Both the position numbers and the translations under genes were made by a program. Positions 14,064-24,540 of a stretch of DNA of 64,000 bases are shown here, piece after piece (position 1 is the first letter of the stretch; the number at the start of each line of letters is the position of its first letter). The stretch is from Cardinalis cardinalis (lineage: Eukaryota > Chordata > Aves > Passeriformes > Cardinalidae): the NCBI GenBank assembly GCA_014549065.1, contig JACDOX010000429.1:62001-126000 (forward strand), in the 5' to 3' direction. The notes under the pieces were generated by a model. It did no database searches and was not told the origin of the DNA. It worked only from the letters and a program-made list of their open reading frames with translations.

Positions 14064-14210
14064 ACAGCCAACTGTTGCCTGGGAATAACTTCACAAATGA
14101 ATGCAACATTCCTGGAAACTTCATGTGCAGCAATGGACGCTGTATCCCAGGGGCCTGGCAGTGTGATGGGCTGCCAGACTGCTTTGATGACAGTGATGAG
14201 AAGGAGTGCC
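14064..14210 (+). CDS. LDLRAD3: LDLRAD3 exon encoding the first LDL-receptor class A domain (LA1)
   Basis: Internal coding exon of LDLRAD3 (low density lipoprotein receptor class A domain containing 3), a single-pass membrane protein reported to affect amyloid precursor protein processing and to bind Nedd4-family ubiquitin ligases such as ITCH. In mammals it is a receptor for Venezuelan equine encephalitis virus, which contacts this first domain. The frame begins with a split codon and gives about 49 residues: SQLLPGNNFTNEC, then a complete LA module. The six cysteines fall at exon residues 14, 22, 27, 34, 40 and 49. Calcium-ligand positions W32, D35, D39, D45 and E46 are all canonical, and NFT at 9-11 is an N-glycosylation sequon. 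The acceptor is ...TTTCCTGCAG and the donor GTAAGT; both introns are phase 1. The match to human LDLRAD3 is close from memory. A second CAG 4 nt into the exon would break the frame, so 14064 is the better start. Confidence 0.95.
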
Positions 14211-16077
14211 GTAAGTGACCCTTGCTATGGCCTTATCATGCTTTTTATCACAGGGCTTGGCTAACTGGTGTTACTGCTGTGTTCTGTGTTAGAGAAGGAA
14301 CAAAGCTGCTGCCACTTTCCTCATTTGGATCTTGCTGGAAAAAACACACAGGCTTTAGTGTTTCAGGTCTTTAATGTTGGTCAATGTCCAGTTTTAATAC
14401 AGCACTTGGGGAGGTACCTGAAGTGATGGATAAATTGAGACGGACTTGACTTACAATTCTTCCATGATGCTTTGTGACATATAGGTATCTTGTATGTACT
14501 GCTTCAGCACACTGGTGTAGTGCTGCAAGTTGACCTTCACTACCAACAAACCTAATTCCTTCCACTTCAAAATTGTTGACTATATCCTGTGATTTTTGTT
14601 ATCTCCAATCAGAATGCAATTCTTAACTCTGTGACCTTTAACAATAACTTTCTAAAAAGTGGGCTAAATTAATTTGCTAATTGGTGTTTTTGAGTTTTAA
14701 TCCTTCCTAAAGAACTTCTAGTTCTAGAGAGCTGAAAAAGTCTGATCTGGTTCTTGTCTGTGATTTCATCTCTTTCTTAGTATTAAGCAAGATTTAGTTG
14801 ATGTTACTCAGCCACAACATGAAGATTTCTAGCCTACATGTGATAACCAGACAGCAAAATTATGCTGTAGCATAATGCTGTGATTTGAAAACCACTTAAG
14901 AGTGAAAAAAATCAAATTTCATGTGATTCTAGAGCAACTGAGAAATTTCTGAGACATTACTGGTTTTCATGTAGCAAATGCGGTTTCTCTATGTGTATAC
15001 TTTACAGAGATTTTTGTTACACTTAAACTGAATTTATAAGAAGCTTACCTTTCCCAGGACATTTCCAAGACAGCATTAGCTTTGCTGATAGACCAGAAGG
15101 GAAAAAGAGTAGCTTCTTTCAAATTACCTGACTAGAAATACTTGAATTGTTAAATGCTCTTGCTTTTTAAAACTTGATTCTTCTTCTTTAACCCCAGTAA
15201 TCCATCCCTTTTAAATAATGGGGCCTTAATACCTGTGCTGTGTAAATCTCCATATATAGTTTTGCTTTAGGCCAGTGAACTTTGCTCACTTTCTAAAGAA
15301 TTAAAACTATCTGTATGAAGTATCTAATGCTTTGCAGTCTTTGTAAGGCATCAGGCTTGTTTTGCAGCATTGAAGACAGGTTAATTTAATTTTTTTTCCC
15401 ACTTAAATGTTGACATTAAAGGATAGGCCTGTTGCAAGAATTGATCAGTGTCATGCACATCTGTTTAAACCCTAGCAGAAAATTATATCAGTGGGAGCTT
15501 TGGCAAGAATAAAAATATCTGAAGTTCAACCTGTACCTTTCAGTGAGATGTTTCTGATGACAACAGCTGTGTGACTCAGGTTCCTCATTACTTGGCTCCT
15601 GAATAGACTGCTGGCATGACTTTTGGTGTGCTGCTTCTACTTTTTAAAACAAGCTGAATGACAGTACTTCTTTGTATTTATAGGATACACACCAGGAGTT
15701 TGTGTCTCTAAGAATGTTGTCGTTGTCTGGCTAGCATAAATTTTTTCATTTGATACAATTAGATGATGTTTATGAAGATTTTCCTAATGAAGGCTGGACT
15801 GGGTACTTAGTCAGGAGTCAGTAAAAAGAAAATACTCTTTGTGACTCTGTTCAAAAATTTCCTTACCAGAATCATTTGGATCTGGTGAATTGCAGACAGT
15901 AATAAACATAGTAACTGACAATAAAATATAAATAGCTGTAAAATGGCAGTTCATAAAAGCTGTTCTTGTCACCACAGACTCAAATAAACCTCAGTGATGT
16001 AGGCTATGCTGCAGCTCTGAATTTTAAGTTGCTGCAGAACTGTCCTTCCTGGGGTTTTTTTCAAATACTTTTATCCG

Positions 16078-16275
16078 GCTTGATTGGCTGACAGTTTCCT
16101 GGATGAGCAATCTTTTGATCCCGCACAAATTGATGGAGATAATTAGACTGTTCTTTCCTCTTGCCATACATCTATCTGCTATTGGATCACCCTCACAAAT
16201 GTAAAACTAGCATACAAAAGAGGCTTGCAGGGAGAGCAATCAATGTGAATCTTATGCTGGCCTGCTGTTAACAGG
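16078..16275. promoter_or_regulatory. candidate conserved non-coding/enhancer patch
   Basis: A dense run of motif-like words: an inverted CCAAT box (ATTGG 16083-16087), TGACAG (16089-16094, MEIS/TGIF type), CTTTTGATC (16112-16120, TCF/LEF-like) and a nearby GATAATTAGA homeobox/GATA-like word, with few simple repeats. Inference from motif density only; conservation could not be tested here. Confidence 0.25.
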
Positions 16276-18273
16276 TCAGATAAGCCAAAACAGAATGCAG
16301 ATAGTGCTCATTTGAATCTCCACATTTGTAGTGTTTCCAACCAGTCTTTTACGTTTTAAAGTAATCAGAGGTTGGATGAGCTTATACAGACCAAATCTGG
16401 TGTTAGATTTGTTCCTAGCTCAGAGATAAGGCATTGAAAAGCAGCCTTATCTCGGTGTTTTTTTTTTTTCAGCATTTTAGTCTACAGTTTGTTACTTTCC
16501 TTCCATCAGAACAGGGCTCTACTTCCTTCCTAATACTTACCTTGCAGTGAAATTAAGAGTTCTTCGTTTTCTACTGTGATTTTGCTTTGCAGTAGCTGAG
16601 CTGTTGACGGTGAGCACAGAGCCATAGGAGTTGCATTAGCAGCATGAGATGGCTGAGTTCCCAGTGTGTTACTACTCACAGCTGTACTTTAAGCTGCTTT
16701 GTCTGTGATTCCTCATCAAGTAACTATTTCACACTGAAAAGTGTTAACCTTGCTTAAAAATGTCTGTGTGTGAGTAGGAGCTTGGTTACAGGGTTCATTT
16801 GTTGTGAAGATGAGTGTGCTGTGTTGTGGCTTGACCATGAGGAAGTAGTCATGCACACGTGTGTTATGTGGGATGTCCTTTTTTTTCTGATTTGTCTTAC
16901 AGCTGAATGTGGATGTTCAACAATATTTTATCAATTCCGTTGCTCTAGCCTCTCATCCTGCCTGCCCCTCTTTAAACAGGAAAACTTTGAACTCTGGATC
17001 TCGTTCTGGACTTTTGTGGCCAGCAAGTGGAAAAGTGATGGTCTGTGTGAGGAGGAAATAAGATGCAAAGCAGAATTACCTACACATTGTCCATTCATGT
17101 CTTAACTCTTCCCTCTCTTCCTTTTGTCCCTTTTTTGTCTCTTTTGCAGGACCATCTCTGTTAGCCATGTCACTTGGCTTATGGCCTTTCCTTCATCTCC
17201 CACACTTGCCAGAGCCCACACACCCACATACCATCCCTCATCTTTTGTGCTTCCTCTGTGCCCTTACCTGTCACCTTAACGCATCCCATGCCAGCTGTCT
17301 TTGTGCTGTTTAGTGAACATACTCTTACTTCTCTAATAGTGATGTGGTGGCTGAAAAATGTTACCTGTTTTATCTGGGGAGGAGGGTTGAGGAAAAGCAT
17401 GGAAGGGAGGGAGGGAATAAGCTGAGACAGTGACTTCTCATTGTAGGACATAAGAGCTACTTCTTGAAGAACAACCTGGCTTTGTTTCTTCCTCCAAGCA
17501 ACTAATTGAGCTTGAGAAGGATTAATTTACCATATCAATGTGAATGTTTTGTGAATACTTCCAGTTCTTTGTAGTTGGAGTAAACTGCTGTCATCAGTGT
17601 GTCTCCCAGTGGAGAACTGTTTTGTAGTTCATTCCCATCTTCTGGTTCTCATCGACTGGATTGCTCCTCAGCCTGTTGTCCAGTATCTGTCATGCACATT
17701 TCTTTGAAGTGTTGCTATTATTACTGCTTCTCACCTGTGTAGATAATTTGTAAAGGAAGCTGAGGCTCTTCTTCACAAATGCAGAATCTTTACCAACTGG
17801 ACTTTCCTGTGAAGTTTGGAGGGATTGATTGCACAGATCCTAAATTCTCCTCTGGTTCCATATCAGGCTTTATAGATACCTGGTGTTAGTGCTTGCCCTG
17901 GTCAGGTTGGGAGCTGCATGCTATCAGCACTCAGTTCTTTCTGTTATCAGGAATGGAAGATAAAAAATTTTGCAAAATAAAGAACCTGAATGGAAGGAGC
18001 CTAGAAATGTGTGCTTGCATGTTTCGAAACATTTTGGGGTAAATGGGTTATCTCTAGTGCTGACTTTTATATCTACCTGCTGACCTATTCCTTTGGAGCC
18101 AAGACCTGTGTCTTGCTCTTTGAAGGGTTCTCATCTTGAGACTTAAGAGTGCATTAATATTCTTAGTTAAGCTCATAATTTACTCTGTCATCTCTGTTTC
18201 CTCTTTCCTTTGCCTCTTTGTACATCTTTCTATTAGATCATTACAGAGAGAACATTGTGAACACAGAATGGCT

Positions 18274-18367
18274 TTTGTCACTAATGAGCAGCAGCTAGTG
18301 GGGAGATGGCATGTGCTGCCTTTGTCAGCTAACGAGCAGCAGATGGTGGGGATTCAGAGCATGGCAC
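18274..18367. repeat. imperfect tandem duplication, period about 47 bp, two copies
   Basis: The first copy starts at 18274 and the second at 18321. Both begin TTTGTCA and share CTAAYGAGCAGCAG plus GTGGGGA, with about 28 of the first 32 positions matching once a one-base insertion is allowed. The ends of the units diverge. This is a small minisatellite or a local duplication; no link to a known transposon is recognised. Confidence 0.6.
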
Positions 18368-20095
18368 ATCATCCACGCTAAGTGTCTGGCATGGCAGCAG
18401 CCAGAATTAGAGACATACCAAATACCCAGGAGTCTAGATTTTCCTTTGTTGCTCTTCTGAGAGATGCCAAATTTGTATGTTTAGCTGTGGGCAAATAGTG
18501 GCACACAGTGAAGCAGTGACTATCTGTGTTAATCCGAGGGCTGAAGAGTGTAGGCTGTGGGCTAGAAGAAAACTGTGTGCGTGTTCTCACGTTCGAAGCC
18601 CCCATCTCACTTGTTTCTGCTTCCGGTTGGCGCTGTTGCTCATTCAACTCAAACATAAAGGTAAAGCAGGTTTCTGAGTCAATGCTAAAAGCTGTGACTG
18701 GGTTGTATAGGTGTCTGAACAATGGAGTATCATCCATGCTTGTAAGGATGTGCTGCCAATGCACTCCTGGGCTGACTAGCAGGAGCAGGTCTGTAGGAAC
18801 ATCTGGAACTGTGGTAATAAAAGGCTCATTTCATCACCAGCAATCCATTGTCATCAAACCTTGATCTCTGGTCGTCCTTCAGACAGAGCAAGTCTCCTCC
18901 ATGGGGGAGAATGTCTTTATTAAATGAAGTGCTGCATGAAAATGGTCCATTATAATTAGGATTCCCCAGACAGGTATTGAAGCCACCTGCCAAGCAGGCT
19001 TCCGCTAAAGGTCAGTTCTGTCTCTTTGCCTGAGACACATGTGCTTGCAGCGAACCCAGTGCAGTCAGAACTGAAGGTCTTGTAATACCTGCAATCCTGG
19101 GTTGCCTTCAGCATGGTGTGGTGAGCCAAGCTTTTCTGCAGTTTCACAGCAGCAGGCTAACTCTCAAGGTCCTGAACGCTGTGACTTGTATTTGGGCAAT
19201 CTGAGAAACCAGTTTAATCCAGGTGTCCCGTAGATCCGGTAAGAACATTTCCGTTTGTTTCAGGAAATTTAAGCCCTTGGCACCCCAGCTGAAGCCGGGG
19301 TCTGGTGACAAACGCTGTGGGAACTTCTGCATCTGGTAGGCTGCATGCCATAGTGCAAGGATGAAGGTGGGAGGTGGGAATGTGTTCTGGTTATGCTTGT
19401 GGCCATGCTTCTGTTGCTGGTTTTGCAAGAATGCAGAAGCATTTTTAACTTTGTCAGGTAAGTAGAATAACATTTGAGATAGTCCTGTAATTACTTGTTA
19501 ATTGCTGATATGTTAGCATATTAATTTTTGTTTCATCTTCTCTTGTATGTCTCTTAACTCTGTTCTTGCTTTTACCCTGTAGAATTGGAGCTGTGTGTTT
19601 ATGTATAGTAAACATGACCTATTTTGTCACATTCCATTCTGTGTCTATCTTTTCTGTGTTGAGTATGTTTGCATTTCCATTTAATCTATCTAAAGGCACA
19701 CAGGATTTGGTATAAATGCTTTATAGTCTCAGAAGATTTTATCGATCAGGTGTTGTCACGGTGTGGAGTGCTGGGGTGGGAGATGTGGCACAAGTAAGCC
19801 TGCATCATTCAAAGTGTTTGTATCTGCCCACTTGCTCTAAATCTTCATTGTCTCTGCACTGGTGAGGACTTAAACTGGATTAGCAGTGTATTGTAGTTTG
19901 AAAGTGCAGCACATAGTAACCATTTTTAAGTTTCCCTGAGGTTTGCTGTACCTTATTTTCCTTGTTTTTTCCATCTCCAATATGAAGCTTTCTTACCAGA
20001 CAAGTGTTTACTGCTCCCTCTGGTGTTCACTTGCAACAGGTGTTGGAGGTCCCTACACTGAGGAGTTCGTAATGATCAGCTACGCACGGCCCTGG

Positions 20096-20116
20096 GAGAG
20101 AGAGAGAGAGAGAGAG
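20096..20116. repeat. (GA)n microsatellite
   Basis: About ten and a half uninterrupted GA dinucleotides. Likely length-polymorphic; no function implied. Confidence 0.95.
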
Positions 20117-22094
20117 TGTCTTTTCACAGGAATGCCAAATGAAACCCACGCTCTGCAATTAGTAGCCCGGGTTTCCTAGATCATGTGAAGAATATTTTAC
20201 TGTGCTCTAAACCCTTTCATTTGGGAAACTGAAACTCTTGGAGAACAAAAGCAGATTAGCTAGGTTTTTTTTTCAGGTGAATTCTAACTGACTTAATTGC
20301 ATTCAGTTTCTACAAAAGAGGTATTTTTTTAACAACTGCATCTGAGGGCTGGAAAGTATTTGAAAAAGAAAAAATCCCACAGGAAACAAAGTCAAGTCTG
20401 AGGAAGTTTGTCATTGGAGAAGCTCTTGAGTGCAAGAACTCCTACACTTGCTGGCACGGGCTGCAGTAGGAAGAAGGTGGTTTGAGTGGGGGCTGCAACA
20501 GCTTCAAAGCCCTGTCATATGCTTGGAAGCCTCAAATGAGGACTGTCAGACTGCCTTGTCCTGCCCTCTTTGATGTAGGGTATATTTCAGGAGGTGGCCT
20601 TTAGATTTGCTGCTGTTTGCTGCTTTAAAAAAAAAAACCATGAAGATAAATCATGGAGTTTGCTCTCAATCAAGAGCACGCTTTGAGACTGCTCTACAGG
20701 AAGTTCACAAGTTGATAGACTTAAGACACATTGTGTGCTTATCCCTTTTTAAGTCCCAAAATTACAAGAGAGGCAAAGGCAAATTTTAGTACTAAGTGGT
20801 CATTACTAACAACTCAAGTCATTCTGGTGACAGTCTGAATTTAGATGTGTGTCCTCACCTTGTTAAGGTTTGCTCTGAGAGCAGTCAAAATCATGACTTC
20901 CACACTGCTGAGAATAAGTAACCAGCTTTAATAGCTACTTTTAAAGATAGAGGAAAAAAAAATCTTGTAAAGACAATGAGTGCTATAATCTTTATTAGGT
21001 ATTTAATAAGTGCTTATTATGACAGTGCAGTTATTACAGCTGAAGACATTTTGCTTGGATTTAACCACTTAGCAGGGTCAGTCTAATGAATGGCTTTCAT
21101 GTACAGGAACAAAGGGCACAAAGTAACTCTGGCTCCCATCTTTTAAATACTAGGCTTTCAGTTCGACAAGCAGAGCTCAGTGCACTGAAGAATGAGATGT
21201 GGTGTTTTGCTAGAAAAGAAAATGGAAATGTCTACCTCATTCAAAAGGGATTGTCTAAACCAGTTCAGATCTAGAAGTACAGCAGTGGGCCAGGACTTGG
21301 GCAGGACTAATCCTACCCATCAGTAAAGACTACTGACTTTGAATTAATATTCAGTAGCCCCAGAAAATTATGCTTAAAGCATCAGTTAAAGCTAGGTGTA
21401 GACTAAGAGTAATTATACAGAAGATGAGGAGCAGGGCAGGGTAATGTTTAGAAGATATGCTTTCAGATTCCTGGAATTAAGATCGAGCATTGCATACCTG
21501 CAACAAATTTTTGGACTGTCCCATCATATATAAAGTTGAAGGCATCTCAGCTGCTGCAGTCTGTAGTTCCTAGCCAGCTTTGAGAAGATACTGTTGCTGA
21601 TAAGTTGTATTCTGTCTTTCTAGTGAACGGTTTATAGACAGTGTGAGCTAAATAGCATTGAAGTGGTCTTGTATCAAAGCTCACTCATTTTTAGAGAAGA
21701 TAAGTATTCATTTGTTTCTTATTTGCAAGTAAGTGATTTAGTGACCTGGCACTTAAAAAAAAAAACAACTAAGTAAACCCAAAAAATATTACCAGGGGAA
21801 TTCCAGCATTGAAATCACTTTTTCATATCTGAGGATTTTGTTACAACCTTATGATTGTAACACAATTCAAAAGTATTACAGCTGAACTTGTAGTCTTCAG
21901 TTCATCGAACCTCTGTCTGCTACTTTGGGAAGTGTGAAGTGTCTGTGATAAGGCTCAAAGTACTTACCAGAGGGTTAGGTGGCTGTGAACTTTGTTCATT
22001 GTCTGTGTGTAGTTGTGGAGGTGATGACAAGCCTCTGCTGCAAATGGATGTGTACCAGGACAGACAAATGGTTGATACAAATGAGGCGTAATGG

Positions 22095-22290
22095 AACCCT
22101 AAGAATAAGCCCAACCCTAGGTGAGGGAATACAAGGTGCATGGGGGTGAGGCTGGTGCCAAGCAGAAAGGTAGGGAGGGAGCCATGTCTTGGTAGTTCTG
22201 TGTTCCCCTTGGGGTGCCCTTTGCAGCTGCAGTGTGCCTGGAGCTCTGGGCTTTCTGGTTTAAAAACCCTAACCCTAGGCCTAACCCTAA
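22095..22290. repeat. degenerate telomere-like (CCCTAA) words in two clusters
   Basis: Five CCCTAA/CCCTAG words occur within 200 bp, at 22097, 22114, 22267, 22273 and 22285. The best run, 22265-22290, is three units interrupted by AGG. This is a very short interstitial telomere-like sequence in the C-rich orientation. Another short TTAGGG word occurs near 26961. The array is far too short to behave as a telomere. Confidence 0.55.
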
Positions 22291-22652
22291 GCAGAGCAGC
22301 AAAAGTTGCCTAGCTGTCAAATACTGTCTGATTTTAAGTGATCTGTGATCCCCTGTGAGCATAGTGGAGGTTTATGCTGGCATAACAAACATGCTAAATT
22401 AGAAATACATTAATATAAAATATGTTAAAATAATTAGTAGAAATACAGGAGATGGAATACTCCATAGGTCTGAGTAGTGCTAGCACCTGTGTGAAAGGTG
22501 GAAGTGTGAGGCTTGTGGCATTTGTTTGAGAGTGTGATCTGGGAGTTTGACTTTCCTTGTAAACAGGACTAACAGTCTACCTTTGTGGCGGCCTGGTTTA
22601 CTCTACATCTCCATCTAGTGCATTTTAAATGCTTCCAAAGGAAACAGGAGGA

Positions 22653-24540
22653 GTCACAGAATCTCAGTGTCATGAAATGATTGGAATTGGAAGGGGTTTC
22701 TGAAGGTCATAGTCAAACTCCTCTGCTAAAGCAGGTATACCTGCAGCTAATTGCACAGGATCATGTTCATGTAGCTTTTTTAATATCTCCAGAGGAGGAG
22801 ACTGTAGAACTTCTCTGAGCAGCACTAGCTCTGGACAGTCCTCCCAACTCAGCCTCACCAAGGCAAGGTAAAGTGGCCTTGGCTTTCATCCAGTGCTCAG
22901 GTACCTTTCTTGTTCTCCATGATCTTTCAGAGGTGATAGAGAATGGCTTAGCAGTAGCATTTTTCGACATGTGTTGGTGCATCCCATTGGGGTCCATGGA
23001 TTTGTGGGTGTCAAGTTTGCCTGATCTCATACCTGTTCTTCCTCAGCCAAGGGAAAGCCAGACTTTCTCTCTTGCCTCCATGGTTTAGAGTTCCAAAGGG
23101 TTGCCCTTAGCAAAGAAGGCATTCAGTATCTCAGTCTTCTCTGTATTCTTTGTTACCAGTGCACCCACCTCATTCCCAAACGGGTGGACCCAAATTTTCC
23201 CTGGTCTTCCTTTTGCTACTGATGTATTTGAAGAAGCCCTTCTTGGTGTCCTTGACATCCACTGCCCATTAATTCTAAATGGACCTTTGTTCTTCTTATA
23301 GCTTTCCCTGTCTACTCTGACAGTGTTCCTGTGTTCCTCCCAAGTGACTTGTCCCTTTTTCTACATTTGATACTATTTCTTTTTGTTTGAGGTTTGCCAG
23401 AATCTCCTTGCTTATTCATGCAGGTCTTCCGTCCTCTTCACTTGATTTCTTACTCATAGGGATGCACCTGCCCCCTTTAGTGCATCCCTATGAATAAAAA
23501 ATTAAACAATCTGGAGGCTGGAGGAAGCACTACTTGAGTATTAACCAGTTCTCTTGGACCTTCCTACCTTCTAGGGCCATAACTCATAGGATTCTCCTCC
23601 AGATTCCTTTGGCCTTGAGAATGCCAAAGTTAGCTCTCGTGTAGTCCAGGCTGTAATTCCAGTTACTGCCCGGCTTCCTTCACTCAGGATCTTGAATTCC
23701 ACCATCTCATGGTCACTGCAGTCAAGGCTGCCCCCAGTCTTCACATCCCCAGCCAGTCCTTCCTTGTTTGTCAGTACAAGGTCCAGCAGCACACCTCTCC
23801 TCAATGGCTCCTCCACCACCTGTGTCAAAATGTTTCCATCAGTGCTCTGCAGGGGCCTCCTGGGCTCCTGTCTGCCCACAAGTTGTTTCTCCAGCAGAGA
23901 TCAGAGTAGCTGAAGTTCCCCATGAGCACCAGAGCCTGTGACTGTGAGGCTCCTTCCAGCTGACTGGAGAATTCCTCGTTGACTTCCCCTCCCTGACAGG
24001 GTGGCCTATAACAAACGCCCACAGGAGTGTCACCCATCTTGTCCCTTACATGTTGCCTTCCTACCTGTAAGCTCTTTTCTGGTTCTTCACCCAGCCCGAG
24101 GCAGAGCTCGATATGTCCCAGCTGCTCTCTCACATAAAGAGCAGTTCCACCACCTCACATTGCTGGCCTGTCTTTCCTGAAAAGGATGTAGCCATCCATG
24201 ACAGCATTCCAGTCATGTGAGCTATCCTACCTTGTCTCTGTAACTGCAGAGAATGTGCACACAGATCTCTGATTCTGCCTGGTTTTTCCCTGTGCTGTGT
24301 GTTGGTGTACAGGCATTTCAGAGAGGTAATGAGTCCTGCAGGTTTTCCTGGAGGAAGGGATGCAGGAGGATCTGCCAAAGCCATGGAAACCCTTGAGATG
24401 GTTTTCCTTTTGGATCTCATCTTGGTAGTCATATCAGGAACATTTGTTGTTGCTGTGGTTGGCCTGGCTTATTCCCCAGCTGGATGTGATGTAGTGAATG
24501 TTGCCACTTTGGACCTCACACCCTGAGTCCTTCCATTTAA
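22653..24540 (-). mobile_element. CR1 LINE, long but internally deleted copy (endonuclease remnant, RT core missing)
   Basis: Read on the - strand from about 24540 to 22653. An N-terminal ORF2 stretch (LKCLYTN, 24300-24320 region) is followed by an endonuclease-like stretch with VGVCYRPP and LMGNFSYSDLCW (about 23900-24030), then LTNKEGLAGDVK and CSDHEMVEF carrying the SDH motif (about 23709-23770). The linker to the polymerase follows (FFKYISSKRKTRENL, then KLDTHKSMDPNGMH near 23000 and ERSWRTRKVPEHW). The sequence then jumps near 22870 straight to the CR1 3' end (LREVLQSPPLEILKK) and an ATTCTGTG-type tail. The reverse-transcriptase core, including its catalytic motif, is absent. The usual GDFN motif reads GNFS, and there are frameshifts, so the copy is dead. 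The right boundary is approximate. Confidence 0.88.
23450..23497. repeat. inverted repeat: 17-bp arms, 14-nt loop
   Basis: The left arm (23450-23466) and right arm (23481-23497) are reverse complements at 16 of 17 positions, including a perfect 13-bp block centred on CATAGGGATGCA. The loop is 23467-23480. It lies inside the CR1 copy, between its endonuclease and linker remnants. It could be a small templated inversion or a remnant of a nested insertion. Confidence 0.85.

Noticed and set aside
14068..14210. Alternative acceptor after the second CAG (exon starting at 14068)
   Set aside because: It would shift the exon to phase 2 at its start, whereas all other introns here are phase 1; the upstream CAG has the better pyrimidine tract.
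18526..18605. tRNA-like B box (CGTTCGAAGCC near 18592)
   Set aside because: No convincing A box at the right distance, and no cloverleaf can be folded by eye.
18378..18864. Overlapping open frames on both strands (128 and 112 codons)
   Set aside because: No family recognised, no codon bias, and the frames overlap each other in opposite directions.
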